A stretch of DNA of 64,000 nucleotides from the NCBI GenBank assembly GCA_018433885.1, contig JAHDQK010000003.1, positions 1 through 64,000 of the forward strand. Reading direction: 5' to 3'. The number at the start of each line of letters is the position of its first letter. The stretch's first letter is position 1. Of this stretch, positions 25,520-33,945 are shown one piece after another. The position numbers and the translations under genes are program-made. The DNA is from Candidatus Cloacimonadota bacterium. Lineage in GTDB: Bacteria > Cloacimonadota > Cloacimonadia > Cloacimonadales > Cloacimonadaceae. A model generated the notes under the pieces. The model made no database searches and was not told the origin of the DNA. It worked only from the letters and a program-made list of their open reading frames with translations.

Positions 25520-28207
25520 TTACTTCAAGATCACCAGCTTTCGCGCTTTACCCGGGGTTCCTTTCAGCTTCATGAAATAGATGCCGCTGGGATGGTTTAG
25601 CTGAAGCGGCAGAAGATTTGCGCCTGCCTTCAGATTGGTATAAGGGATTTCATCGAGTTTTTGCCCGCGAATATTGAAGATCTCCAACACAATGGCATTC
25701 AGAGCTTTATCGCTCTCCAGTTCCAGCTCGCCGATCCCCCGGAACGGATTGGGATGGCTGCCCATTATTCTTAAGGGAAGGGGGGTCAAAGGAGCTTCCG
25801 GATTGGAAACGGTTTCGGCTTTCACGCTCACCCGCCGCTCCGAACTTGGCAGAAGATTCACCCGCACATAGCACACCGCGTGATCATCCAATACATCCAC
25901 TTGTTCCAGGATTCCGCCGCTTACATCGTATCCTGCTTCCGATAACGGCATTCTGAATTTCACCAAAGAGTTTTCGAAGCCAACTGACTGGTTGTTTGTG
26001 ACGATCGCCATCACGCTATCCGCAGTGGCATTATTGGCAGGCAGATAGCTGATGTGGATGTTGGAGCCGTTGGATCCGGCATAGATCGAATTCAAGGGAG
26101 AAAACCCGGCATTGGATACTCTTACAACGCGGTAAGCGCGGTTGCCATCACACACGCTGCGGGTGGCAAGGCTATAGGGATACGAGCCGATGGATCCGCT
26201 ATTGGAGTGAATATGCCCATATAGGGACACGTCCAGCCCCAAGTTTACAATATCCAATTGATCCTGAAAATCGAAATGATGAAACAGCACTTTGCGATGT
26301 TCGGGATGTGCGTCGAGGGTGCTGTTCAGCCACATCAACTGATTGTAGGTATAGCTATCCGAACCATAGATGGCGGGGCGGAAATTGTCGTAATTGTTAT
26401 ATGCTTCCAGCCCGATATAGAGCGTGTTGCCATAGGTGAAATAATAGTCCTGCGTGTGGTACTGCCAGTTAAAATCCGGATTATCCAGCCAAGACCATCC
26501 GAAATATCGCCACCAATTCTTCCGGGAAGAACCGGAAGGTGGCGGAGTGGAGTTCCAGCCGCCGATATCGTGGTTTCCGGAGGTGATATAGACCGGTACT
26601 TCCAGCTCGGAAAGCACCTTTTGGGTCCAGCCATACCAATATTGATTACTGAAGTTTTCCAGCTCGCCCTCGTTGATCAAATCTCCGGTGATCAGTACAA
26701 ATTCTGGGCGGATGAGGTTGATATCGTCCATCACAGCCCGAAAATCCACCACCGAAGTGGAATCCGTGTCGTAGCCGGGATTGGGGTAGTAAAGCCGGTT
26801 GGGCAGATGCAGATCCGTCACATGTACAAAATAGTAGTTATCCTTGCGGGAAGGCAATACCTGCACGGCGTTGCGGGTGATGTCGTGAATCCCGCCGCTA
26901 GCGTTTACTTCCAGATCGTAGAGTTCAAAGACAGCCACTTGGGGGATCGTAACCTGCAGTTCCCAGCGAGCTGGGCTATTCTGCCAAGTTGATGAGATCA
27001 TCGGCAGATTCACCCGCTTCTGTTTGTGTCTTAACCAAGCTTCAAAGCCGGTGGTGTTCTGCGGAGCAAGGCAGGTGATCGTCATGGTTTCCCCGGGGAT
27101 GTGGATGGCGGGGATGTTCAAAATCGGGCGTTGAATCACCGTAAGAGTATCACCCGGAGAGTTATAGTTTCCGTTCACGGTTACGGATCCGTTCACGATT
27201 TGGGAGACTGGGTCTTCCCCAAAAAAGGCGTTCATCAGGTTCAGTTCGGATTGTCCCGTGCTTAGGGTAAGGAAATCCAGATCCAACAGCCTGCCCGTGC
27301 CATGCAGCGGATACACGCTCTGGTAGCTGATATCCAGATGCCCGGGCAGATTGTTTACGCTGATCTCTCCCGTCACCGAAAGGGTTCCCGCTTGGTTCAC
27401 GCTCTGATATTGCAAAATTGCGGGGTCGTAATATAGATCGAAGGAATAGCTTTGATAGCCTTGGCTGCCCAGCAGATTGTGAGCTTCCAGCGCTACATTT
27501 ACCTCCGTATCTACCCCGGCGGTGATCTGGGGCAAATGAAGCGAAACCGCCGCGCCATCCTGTACCAAATCTCCCCCTGAACGGGGATTTATGGCGTAGA
27601 TGGAAAAGGCATAATCTACGATTCCGGTGATGGAGGCAAAGACCATCCCGCTGCTAATGCCTTCCCAGACATGGCTACCGGCAAAGAAGCCGTTATCGAT
27701 CTGGCACTCGCCGCTACCGTCGTTCACATAGAATTCCTGATACAAATTGGGCAATTGGGTCACGCTGGCGTTTTGGATCTGCACCAGGACGCTTTCCCAA
27801 GCTTCCGCGGCTCCCGCAAGAGTGGCGGTGGAGACCACGGAAGGCTCTGGCAAGGGGTTGTTTTGGCTGATCACCTGAAACGAAGTTACGTCTACCAGCT
27901 CGGTTAAGCCATAATATTCATCCACGGTTCCGGTAATGCGCACAAGATCGCCCAAGGCAGGCAGGTTGCTGTTGTTGTAGATAAACAGCCCGCTCCAGGG
28001 GCCACCGGTCTCGTCCGTTATATAATATCGGTTTCCGTTGAATCCTGTTCCACTCACGATGCCCTGCACCGTCACTTCCTGATCCAGATATGGCGAGATG
28101 CCATCCGGCTCCATGGTGTATTGGATGTCGTAACAGCTCAGCACGGTTTGGGCAGAAAGTCCCCCCATCAGCAAGCTGAGTAAGATTATCATGATATATC
28201 TGGACAT
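25520..28207 (-). CDS. Secreted calcineurin-like metallophosphatase with OB-like, cohesin-like and sorting domains
   Basis: This is an 895-residue protein with signal peptide ending GGLSAQ. Residues about 20-210 form an OB-fold region of the kind found beside secreted nucleases (EVTVQGIVSGTGFNG, GDLVRITGTVDEYYG). Residues about 215-345 look like a cohesin-type beta-sandwich (FDLYYDPAILQYQSV). Residues about 450-690 form the metallophosphatase core: VTDLHLP, LITGDLINEGE, ITSGNHDIGG, VLFHHFD and LYGHIHSNSG. The C-terminus (about 815-895) is a sorting domain (SHPNPFRGIGELEL, PSGIYFMKLKG). It probably hydrolyses phosphomonoesters or diesters outside the outer membrane; substrate unknown. The gene stands alone, between the tRNA and the divergent xseB promoter. 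AGGAGACGAT precedes the ATG. Confidence 0.93.
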   Translation of the reverse strand: MSRYIMIILLSLLMGGLSAQTVLSCYDIQYTMEPDGISPYLDQEVTVQGIVSGTGFNGNRYYITDETGGPWSGLFIYNNSNLPALGDLVRITGTVDEYYGLTELVDVTSFQVISQNNPLPEPSVVSTATLAGAAEAWESVLVQIQNASVTQLPNLYQEFYVNDGSGECQIDNGFFAGSHVWEGISSGMVFASITGIVDYAFSIYAINPRSGGDLVQDGAAVSLHLPQITAGVDTEVNVALEAHNLLGSQGYQSYSFDLYYDPAILQYQSVNQAGTLSVTGEISVNNLPGHLDISYQSVYPLHGTGRLLDLDFLTLSTGQSELNLMNAFFGEDPVSQIVNGSVTVNGNYNSPGDTLTVIQRPILNIPAIHIPGETMTITCLAPQNTTGFEAWLRHKQKRVNLPMISSTWQNSPARWELQVTIPQVAVFELYDLEVNASGGIHDITRNAVQVLPSRKDNYYFVHVTDLHLPNRLYYPNPGYDTDSTSVVDFRAVMDDINLIRPEFVLITGDLINEGELENFSNQYWYGWTQKVLSELEVPVYITSGNHDIGGWNSTPPPSGSSRKNWWRYFGWSWLDNPDFNWQYHTQDYYFTYGNTLYIGLEAYNNYDNFRPAIYGSDSYTYNQLMWLNSTLDAHPEHRKVLFHHFDFQDQLDIVNLGLDVSLYGHIHSNSGSIGSYPYSLATRSVCDGNRAYRVVRVSNAGFSPLNSIYAGSNGSNIHISYLPANNATADSVMAIVTNNQSVGFENSLVKFRMPLSEAGYDVSGGILEQVDVLDDHAVCYVRVNLLPSSERRVSVKAETVSNPEAPLTPLPLRIMGSHPNPFRGIGELELESDKALNAIVLEIFNIRGQKLDEIPYTNLKAGANLLPLQLNHPSGIYFMKLKGTPGKARKLVILK

Positions 28208-28355
28208 ATCGTCTCCTAAACTCTATCCTTGGTGTTTGGCATAGTTTACACTATTCACCAGATTGCTATCTGAAAGAACCTGCCGCATCTGTCAAATTCT
28301 TTCTTGCGAATCTTGACCCTTGCCCGGGAATTGTGGGATCGCTTCCAGTTTTTGG

Positions 28356-28383
28356 TTGACAGATTCCGCCAATTGTGTATAGT
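28356..28383 (+). promoter_or_regulatory. Sigma-70-type promoter of the xseB-ispA operon
   Basis: TTGACA at 28356-28361 and TATAGT at 28378-28383 are separated by 16 bases, about 27 bases before the xseB ATG. This is the best housekeeping-type promoter seen in the window. It faces away from the leftward metallophosphatase gene. Confidence 0.75.
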
Positions 28384-28410
28384 CGCATAAAAAGTATCAG
28401 GGAGAAACTG

Positions 28411-28647
28411 ATGGAATCGAACAACCCTGCTCAGCTCAGTTTTGAACAGGCTCTCAAGGCATTGGAAGAGATTGTGGACAAGCTCGGGGGAAGTGCCAAC
28501 AATCTGGATGATATGCTTGCGCTCTATGCGAAAGGGGTGGAATACCTCAAACAGTGTCAAGCCAAGCTGGGCGAAGCCGAAGCCAAAATCCGGATCCTCA
28601 GCGAAGAACTCCCGGGCAAGATGCAGGAGATGAACAATGGATCCTAA
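28411..28647 (+). CDS. xseB: Exodeoxyribonuclease VII small subunit
   Basis: The ATG at 28411 (MESNNPAQLSFEQALKAL) follows AGGGAGAAACTG and gives 78 residues. An earlier in-frame ATG at 28375 overlaps the -10 element and is rejected. The family helix pair SFEQALKALEEIVDKL and LALYAKGVEYLKQCQAKLGE is complete. XseB binds XseA to form a nuclease that degrades single-stranded DNA; xseA is not in view. The stop overlaps the ispA start by 11 bases. xseB-ispA adjacency is common in bacteria. Confidence 0.95.
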   Translation: MESNNPAQLSFEQALKALEEIVDKLGGSANNLDDMLALYAKGVEYLKQCQAKLGEAEAKIRILSEELPGKMQEMNNGS

Positions 28648-29527
28648 TGTACTCTTAAAGAAGGACATGAAGGAAAAGCAGGAGCTGGTGAATATCATCC
28701 TGGACCGCTATCTGCCGCGCAAGGACGAATATCCCAAAGAAATCCATAAAGCACTTAGATACAGCATATTTGCTGGGGGAAAGCGCTTGCGCCCCTATCT
28801 CACTTTGGCTACGTATCAGATGTATAAAGAAGATCTTGAGCCCATCACCCCCGTGGCGGCGGCAATCGAGATGTTGCACACCTATACCCTGATCCACGAT
28901 GATCTGCCGGATATTGACGACGACGATTTCCGCCGGGGCAAGAAATCCTGCCATATCATGTTTGGCGATGGAGTAGCCCTCTTGGCAGGGGATTCCCTTC
29001 TGGTAAACGCATTTGAACTGATCACCTATGCCGGGATCGACGACGCCCTAAAGGTGCAGTTTGTACGCGAACTCGCCACAGACGGCGGAATCAAAGGCTT
29101 GATCGCCGGTCAAATGGTGGATATCGAGAGCGAAGGGAAGAAGATCGATAAGAAGACCCTTAACTTCATTCACGAAAATAAAACCGCCAAGCTGATCAAT
29201 ATCTGCCTGCGCTTCGGCGCTCTGGCAGGCAAGGCTCCCGCCAAGGAACTGGCGATCATCGAAGACTATGGCAATAAAATCGGCATGGTGTTTCAGATCG
29301 TGGACGATCTTCTGGATATCGAAGGAAGCGCCAGCAAATTGGGAAAGAGCATCGGTAAAGACGCAGCAGTGGGCAAAGCCACCTTCCCCGCTATCTATGG
29401 CGTGGAAGAAAGCCGCCAAATGGCAAGGGATCTTACGGAAAAAGCCATCACAGGAATATCCCAGCTGGGCGATAAAAGCCTGCGCTTCCGGATTCTGGCG
29501 GAATACCTCTTGAACCGAAAGTCATGA
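28637..29527 (+). CDS. ispA: Farnesyl/geranyl diphosphate synthase (short-chain polyprenyl synthetase)
   Basis: The product has 296 residues. The first Asp-rich motif is HDDLPDIDDDDFRRGK and the second FQIVDDLLDIEG. An upstream GGKRLRPYL segment binds IPP. It makes C15 (or C20) prenyl diphosphate for undecaprenyl and quinone-type lipids. The ATG at 28637 overlaps the xseB end and the stop overlaps dut by ATGA. Confidence 0.94.
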   Translation: MDPNVLLKKDMKEKQELVNIILDRYLPRKDEYPKEIHKALRYSIFAGGKRLRPYLTLATYQMYKEDLEPITPVAAAIEMLHTYTLIHDDLPDIDDDDFRRGKKSCHIMFGDGVALLAGDSLLVNAFELITYAGIDDALKVQFVRELATDGGIKGLIAGQMVDIESEGKKIDKKTLNFIHENKTAKLINICLRFGALAGKAPAKELAIIEDYGNKIGMVFQIVDDLLDIEGSASKLGKSIGKDAAVGKATFPAIYGVEESRQMARDLTEKAITGISQLGDKSLRFRILAEYLLNRKS

Positions 29528-29958
29528 AGATCCGCTACCAAAAGCTGCACCCGGCGGCGATGGAACCTCTGCGCATGAGTCCGGACGCCGCGGGCTATGA
29601 CCTTTTCGCCTGCCTGGAAGAGCCCCTTGGGCTTAAGCCCGGCAAACGCATTGCCGTTCCCACTGGGATCGCCACCGCCATTCCCTCCGGCTATGAAGCT
29701 CAGATCCGGCCCCGTAGCGGTATCGCCTTGAAACTTGGGCTGGGTGTTCTGAATAGCCCCGGCACCATCGATGCGGATTATCGCGGAGAAATCAAGGTGA
29801 TCCTGATCAATCTGGGCGAGGAAGAGATCATCATCCAGCCCCGGATGCGCATCGCTCAGATGATCATCACCCAAGTGCAAAGCCCCCAGTTTGAGCTCTG
29901 CGAATCCCTAGATTCCACCCTGAGAGCCGATGGGGGATTTGGCAGTAGCGGACACTAA
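29524..29958 (+). CDS. dut: dUTP diphosphatase (dUTPase)
   Basis: The product has 144 residues and belongs to the trimeric dUTPase family. All five motifs are present: AGYDLFA, RPRSGIALK, LGVLNSPGTIDADYRGE, RIAQMII and a C-terminal RADGGFGSSGH arm. It hydrolyses dUTP to dUMP and PPi, preventing uracil incorporation. It is translationally coupled to ispA. Confidence 0.97.
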   Translation: MKIRYQKLHPAAMEPLRMSPDAAGYDLFACLEEPLGLKPGKRIAVPTGIATAIPSGYEAQIRPRSGIALKLGLGVLNSPGTIDADYRGEIKVILINLGEEEIIIQPRMRIAQMIITQVQSPQFELCESLDSTLRADGGFGSSGH

Positions 29959-29967
29959 GGAGACACC

Positions 29968-30870
29968 ATGCAAGAGATTATCAAACAGATAAAAGAACTG
30001 AAAGAAAAGAAGAACGCGCTGATCCTGGCGCATAACTATCAAGCGATCGAGATTCAGGAAGTGGCGGATTATCGCGGAGACTCCCTGCAACTGGCGATGC
30101 TCTCCCGCGATCTGAAAAGCCCCATGATCGCCTTCTGCGGAGTGAAATTCATGGCAGAAACTGCCGCCATCCTGAACCCCAAATCCCGGGTGCTACTACC
30201 GGTCTTGGACGCTGGTTGCCCCATGGCGGATATGATTTCTGCCGAGCAACTGCGTGAGTTCAAAGCCCAATATCCCGGCAGCCCGGTGGTTTGCTATGTG
30301 AACAGCACCGTGGAAGTAAAAGCGGAAAGCGATATCTGTTGCACTTCATCCAACGCCGTGAAAGTGTTGCAATCCCTGCCCGCGGATAAAGAGATCCTTT
30401 TTGTGCCGGATCGTAACTTGGGCTCCTGGGCAGCTGCGCAAAGCGGACGCAAGGTGATTCCCTGGAACGGCTACTGTCCCACCCACCAATGGGGTTTTGG
30501 AGTGCAGGATATCACTAATATGCGGACGAAATATCCGGAATACACGCTTTTGGCGCATCCGGAGTGTGATCCCGCCATCGTGAGCCTGGCAGACGAAGTA
30601 ATGTCCACCGGCGGCATGATGAAATATGTGGCGGAGCACGACCGGGTGATCATCGCCACCGAAAACGGCATGACCGACTATCTGAAACACATCTATCCCC
30701 ACAAGAAGATCCTCAGCCTTTCCCCCAAGGCAGTGTGCCAGAACATGAAAAAGACGGGGATCCGGGACCTGTTGCGGGCTCTTCAAGAAGAGACCCATCA
30801 CATTGTGGTGGAAGAAGATATCGCCGCCAAAGCCCGCCTTAGCATCGATCGCATGCTTGCCCTATCCTGA
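29968..30870 (+). CDS. nadA: Quinolinate synthase
   Basis: The product has 300 residues. It condenses iminoaspartate with DHAP to quinolinate using an oxygen-sensitive [4Fe-4S] cluster. Motifs are LILAHNYQAIEIQEVAD, IAFCGVKFMAETAAIL, DAGCPMADM, HPECDPAI and a C-terminal VCQNMKKTG, which supply the cluster Cys residues. AAGGAGACACC precedes the ATG. nadB and nadC are not in the window. Confidence 0.96.
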   Translation: MQEIIKQIKELKEKKNALILAHNYQAIEIQEVADYRGDSLQLAMLSRDLKSPMIAFCGVKFMAETAAILNPKSRVLLPVLDAGCPMADMISAEQLREFKAQYPGSPVVCYVNSTVEVKAESDICCTSSNAVKVLQSLPADKEILFVPDRNLGSWAAAQSGRKVIPWNGYCPTHQWGFGVQDITNMRTKYPEYTLLAHPECDPAIVSLADEVMSTGGMMKYVAEHDRVIIATENGMTDYLKHIYPHKKILSLSPKAVCQNMKKTGIRDLLRALQEETHHIVVEEDIAAKARLSIDRMLALS

Positions 30871-31483
30871 TTTGCCATACCCGGAAGTACTTTTACCCTC
30901 CGGCCACCGGATCCTTCAAGATGGCTCTTCCCAGGGGATTTCTCTGGCGTCTGAACTCCTGTATCAAGAAACCCTTGCGGCAAAAGAGGATGCCCCGATC
31001 AAGGCCCTGGAACTGGGCAGCGGATGCGGAATAGTAAGCATCATGTGCGCTTTCGCGCGGCCCATGTGGGAGATTACCGGGCTGGAGTTGCAACCGGAGC
31101 TTGCTTCACTTGCCCGACACAATGCAAAGATATGCCATCTGGGAATCGACTTCCGGGAGGCAGACCTGTGCCAAGCGGAAGGTAGCTACCACCTGATCTA
31201 TGCCAATCCTCCCTGGCGCAAGCTGAAATCCGGCCGCTTGAGCCCAATACCCGCGCGCAATATCAGCCGCTTTGAGATCACCTGTACCATGAAGGACGTC
31301 CTGGATGCCATCGCAAGGCTCCTGCTTCCGGATGGCAAGGCAATCCTGATCTATCCGGAAGAGCGTCTGGAAGAATTGATCCAAGAGGCTACCAATACTT
31401 TGCTTGACACAAAGAAGCACCGTAAGCATGGTGGTAACAAGGCCTACGTTTCGGCCATCATTACTCACAGGGATATGAAATGA
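30803..31483 (+). CDS. SAM-dependent methyltransferase (TrmN6/HemK-like N6 family)
   Basis: The frame runs from an ATG at 30803, which overlaps nadA by 68 bases and lacks a ribosome site. TTG codons at 30857 or 30872 could be the true start, so the protein is about 203-226 residues. The SAM motif ALELGSGCGIVS (motif I) and the catalytic motif IV YANPPW place it among class I N6-adenine or Gln methyltransferases. The tRNA1(Val) A37 enzyme TrmN6 is the nearest match I recall. It is coupled to the next gene by an ATGA overlap. The substrate is a guess. Confidence 0.8.
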   Translation: MWWKKISPPKPALASIACLPYPDLPYPEVLLPSGHRILQDGSSQGISLASELLYQETLAAKEDAPIKALELGSGCGIVSIMCAFARPMWEITGLELQPELASLARHNAKICHLGIDFREADLCQAEGSYHLIYANPPWRKLKSGRLSPIPARNISRFEITCTMKDVLDAIARLLLPDGKAILIYPEERLEELIQEATNTLLDTKKHRKHGGNKAYVSAIITHRDMK

Positions 31484-32343
31484 ATGCACGATTTTACCTG
31501 ATCCTCCTGTTGCTAAGCTTATTGTTTGGCACCTGGACTTATCTTGCCCACAATCACGGAAAGAGTGTCCAAGCTTGCTACGACGAGCTGGCTCTCTTGC
31601 CCGTGTATGCCTATGTGGCAGATACCACCGCCGTCGGTCCCATCATGGATGGTTTACGCCGCATGACCGATCTGGCAGGTTTCGAGCACGAAACCGGATT
31701 TCAAGCAGCCCTGGAACTTATCGAAGCCTATGGCTTGCCTCTCACTGATGCCACGATCGCCAGCTACGAGTTCCCTGATCTGATAACAGTGAAGTTCCCC
31801 GCAGATCCCAAAGGCATTCTCGCGAAAGAACAAGTGATGGATCTTCTGCGCACCATGATCCCAGAAAACGATCTGGATAGCCAAAGCGGAGCCTATAGCA
31901 AGATAATCCTGGAGCTGGAACGCCTCAGCCATCGCAACCTGGTCTTCAATATCTTTGCCGGCATCCTGATGTTCCTGATCTTCATCTTCAGCCGCCTGAG
32001 CTACGAAATGCACATCTACCTAAGGCAAAAACGGCGCTTGATCAGCGTGGTGGATGTAATGCGCCACAACAAGCTGAATGCCGCCCATAGTTGGACAATG
32101 CTCCTCGTTCCCGCGGGTCTTGCATCGGGAATCTACTATCTTGGGGCATATCTGGGAAGATGGGCGAACCTCGCTTCCTGGTGGAGCTTTGCCTCCATGG
32201 GTGCTCTAAGTCTGCTTGCCACCCTGGTGGTCTATTTCAACCTGAGAATTTATGAGCATGATCTGGTAGCCAAGGAAGCCGAACCGATTGTGGTTACTCC
32301 CGCCGAACATCTCAGCCAAACGGAAGGAGAGCCAGATGCGTAA
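31480..32343 (+). CDS. Four-helix membrane protein with FtsX-like topology
   Basis: The product has 287 residues. One N-terminal transmembrane helix (about 5-22) is followed by an extracytoplasmic domain of about 125 residues. Three helices then follow (about 150-168, 206-226 and 238-256), with a cytoplasmic loop rich in Arg/Lys between helices 2 and 3 (YLRQKRRLISVVDVMRHN). This is the arrangement of FtsX, the membrane partner of the ABC ATPase FtsE, and the loop resembles the FtsX segment that begins REIEIM. Sequence similarity is weak and no ftsE is adjacent. The product is probably a cell-division or peptidoglycan-hydrolase regulator; alternatively a novel membrane protein. Confidence 0.6.
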   Translation: MNARFYLILLLLSLLFGTWTYLAHNHGKSVQACYDELALLPVYAYVADTTAVGPIMDGLRRMTDLAGFEHETGFQAALELIEAYGLPLTDATIASYEFPDLITVKFPADPKGILAKEQVMDLLRTMIPENDLDSQSGAYSKIILELERLSHRNLVFNIFAGILMFLIFIFSRLSYEMHIYLRQKRRLISVVDVMRHNKLNAAHSWTMLLVPAGLASGIYYLGAYLGRWANLASWWSFASMGALSLLATLVVYFNLRIYEHDLVAKEAEPIVVTPAEHLSQTEGEPDA

Positions 32344-32893
32344 ATACATCCCCAATGCCCTTACCATGCTACGTTTTCTCTTGGTGCCGGTGTTTATCTA
32401 TCTGATCTTCGTATCCCGGTTGGAGAAATCCACTCTATACGCGCTGATTGTCTTCGTGTTGGCATCTTTAACAGACTATGTGGATGGCTTTCTGGCGCGC
32501 AAATGGCAGGTGATCTCGGATTTTGGCAAGATCATGGACCCCATGGCGGATAAGCTTTTGGTGCTAAGCGCGCTACTGGCTTTGTGCCTCTTGCCCCCCT
32601 TTCATTTTAGCATCCTGATCTTTATCGTGATCCTGATCCGTGAAGCAGGCATTACCCTACTTAGGGATGTCTATCAGAAACGTGGCATCGTAGTACCTGC
32701 GGATAAACTCGGCAAGTTGAAGACGGTAATGCAGATGGTTGGGATAATCTTCGCCTTGGGCGCATGGACTTTTTTGCCTGAGATCAGCGAAGGTTTTAGT
32801 TTTGGGGTGGAGATCTGGTTCTGGCTGGTGGTTGGCATCACTCTGCTTAGCGGATTCAACTATCTGAAACTGCTCTTTACAAAGGAGGCATAA
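32336..32893 (+). CDS. pgsA: CDP-diacylglycerol-glycerol-3-phosphate 3-phosphatidyltransferase
   Basis: The ATG at 32336 (MRKYIPNALTMLRFLLVP) follows AAGGAGAGCCAG and gives 185 residues. The open frame from 32288 is longer but overlaps the previous gene. The CDP-alcohol phosphotransferase signature is complete: DYVDGFLARK followed by DFGKIMDPMADK. Several transmembrane helices are present. It makes phosphatidylglycerophosphate in the inner membrane. Confidence 0.95.
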   Translation: MRKYIPNALTMLRFLLVPVFIYLIFVSRLEKSTLYALIVFVLASLTDYVDGFLARKWQVISDFGKIMDPMADKLLVLSALLALCLLPPFHFSILIFIVILIREAGITLLRDVYQKRGIVVPADKLGKLKTVMQMVGIIFALGAWTFLPEISEGFSFGVEIWFWLVVGITLLSGFNYLKLLFTKEA

Positions 32894-33945
32894 TGCGTTA
32901 CACTATCCTGATCATCATCCTCTTGATGTTGTTGGGATGCCAAAGCGGGAACAAGGAAAGTGCCCGATACGAAGCATTTGATAAAATAATAGACAACGCC
33001 AAACCCCTTGCCATGGGCGATGAAAGAGACATCTATGTGTTTTGTGACAACGACAACTGGAGGATATTGCAGCCCTTTATTCAAAGTAGCCTCGAGCGTG
33101 AATTGATCGTCGTCTATCCCGAAACATACTTTCGCCTCAATCTCCTCAACATCTCCGAAGTGGATAACTACCGCCAGCACCGGAATCTCCTTTTCATCGG
33201 CGATCTGGAATCCAACGGAAGAGTCTCGCAATACATGCGCCAAAGCCTTGCCCAGGATTTTATCTCTCGCGTAAACTCCAGCGGAGGAGATCTCTTTATC
33301 GCCCGAAACCACTTCAGCCGAGATCAATTGATCATGTATCTGATGGGTTCAAACAAACTGAACTTGGAGCGCATCGGCGCGATTCAGAGCGACAAGATCT
33401 TCGAACTCCTTGTGCGACGCTATGCCGAGCGGCAAGGGTATCAGACCTATCAACAGAAGATCATCCCCGCTGCCTTTTGGAAAGACTATCCCTTCAGCCT
33501 GAAGATCCCGGACAACTATACCCTGTTTTCGAACGACAAAACCGGACGCTTCCTTTCTTTCCTCTACCGCGCCAGAATGGCAGAGCGCGAGATTCCGGAT
33601 AAATACATCAACGTCTATTATGAAGATATGCCCGAAAACAAGGTGGATCACGATTGGTTGATCAAGAAACGCCAGGAATTGGGCGAGAAATATTTCGAGG
33701 GCGATGTCTTCGATGAAGAAATCATCCGCAAAGAACGCACCCAATTGGCTGGTTACGACGCCTATCGCATCGTGGGCGGCTGGAAGAACATGAAACACCT
33801 GATCGGTGGCGGATTCCAAAGCTATGCCTTCTGGCATGATGGTAAAGCCTATATTGTGGACAACATTGTTTACTTCCCCGCGGGCGACAAACTGCCCATT
33901 TTGGTGGAGCTGTATGTAATCTCCTCTACTTTGGAACTGAAATGA
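32893..33945 (+). CDS. DUF4837-like lipoprotein
   Basis: The product has 350 residues. The lipoprotein signal is MRYTILIIILLMLLGCQSG. The mature protein has the pattern I recall for DUF4837 of Bacteroidota: an N-terminal segment DIYVFCDNDNWRILQPFI, a middle IPDNYTLFSNDKTGRFLSF region and a C-terminal DAYRIVGGWKNMKHLIGGGF strand set. Function is unknown; such proteins are periplasmic-facing lipoproteins. It overlaps pgsA by one base (TAATG) and the next gene by ATGA. Confidence 0.75.
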   Translation: MRYTILIIILLMLLGCQSGNKESARYEAFDKIIDNAKPLAMGDERDIYVFCDNDNWRILQPFIQSSLERELIVVYPETYFRLNLLNISEVDNYRQHRNLLFIGDLESNGRVSQYMRQSLAQDFISRVNSSGGDLFIARNHFSRDQLIMYLMGSNKLNLERIGAIQSDKIFELLVRRYAERQGYQTYQQKIIPAAFWKDYPFSLKIPDNYTLFSNDKTGRFLSFLYRARMAEREIPDKYINVYYEDMPENKVDHDWLIKKRQELGEKYFEGDVFDEEIIRKERTQLAGYDAYRIVGGWKNMKHLIGGGFQSYAFWHDGKAYIVDNIVYFPAGDKLPILVELYVISSTLELK

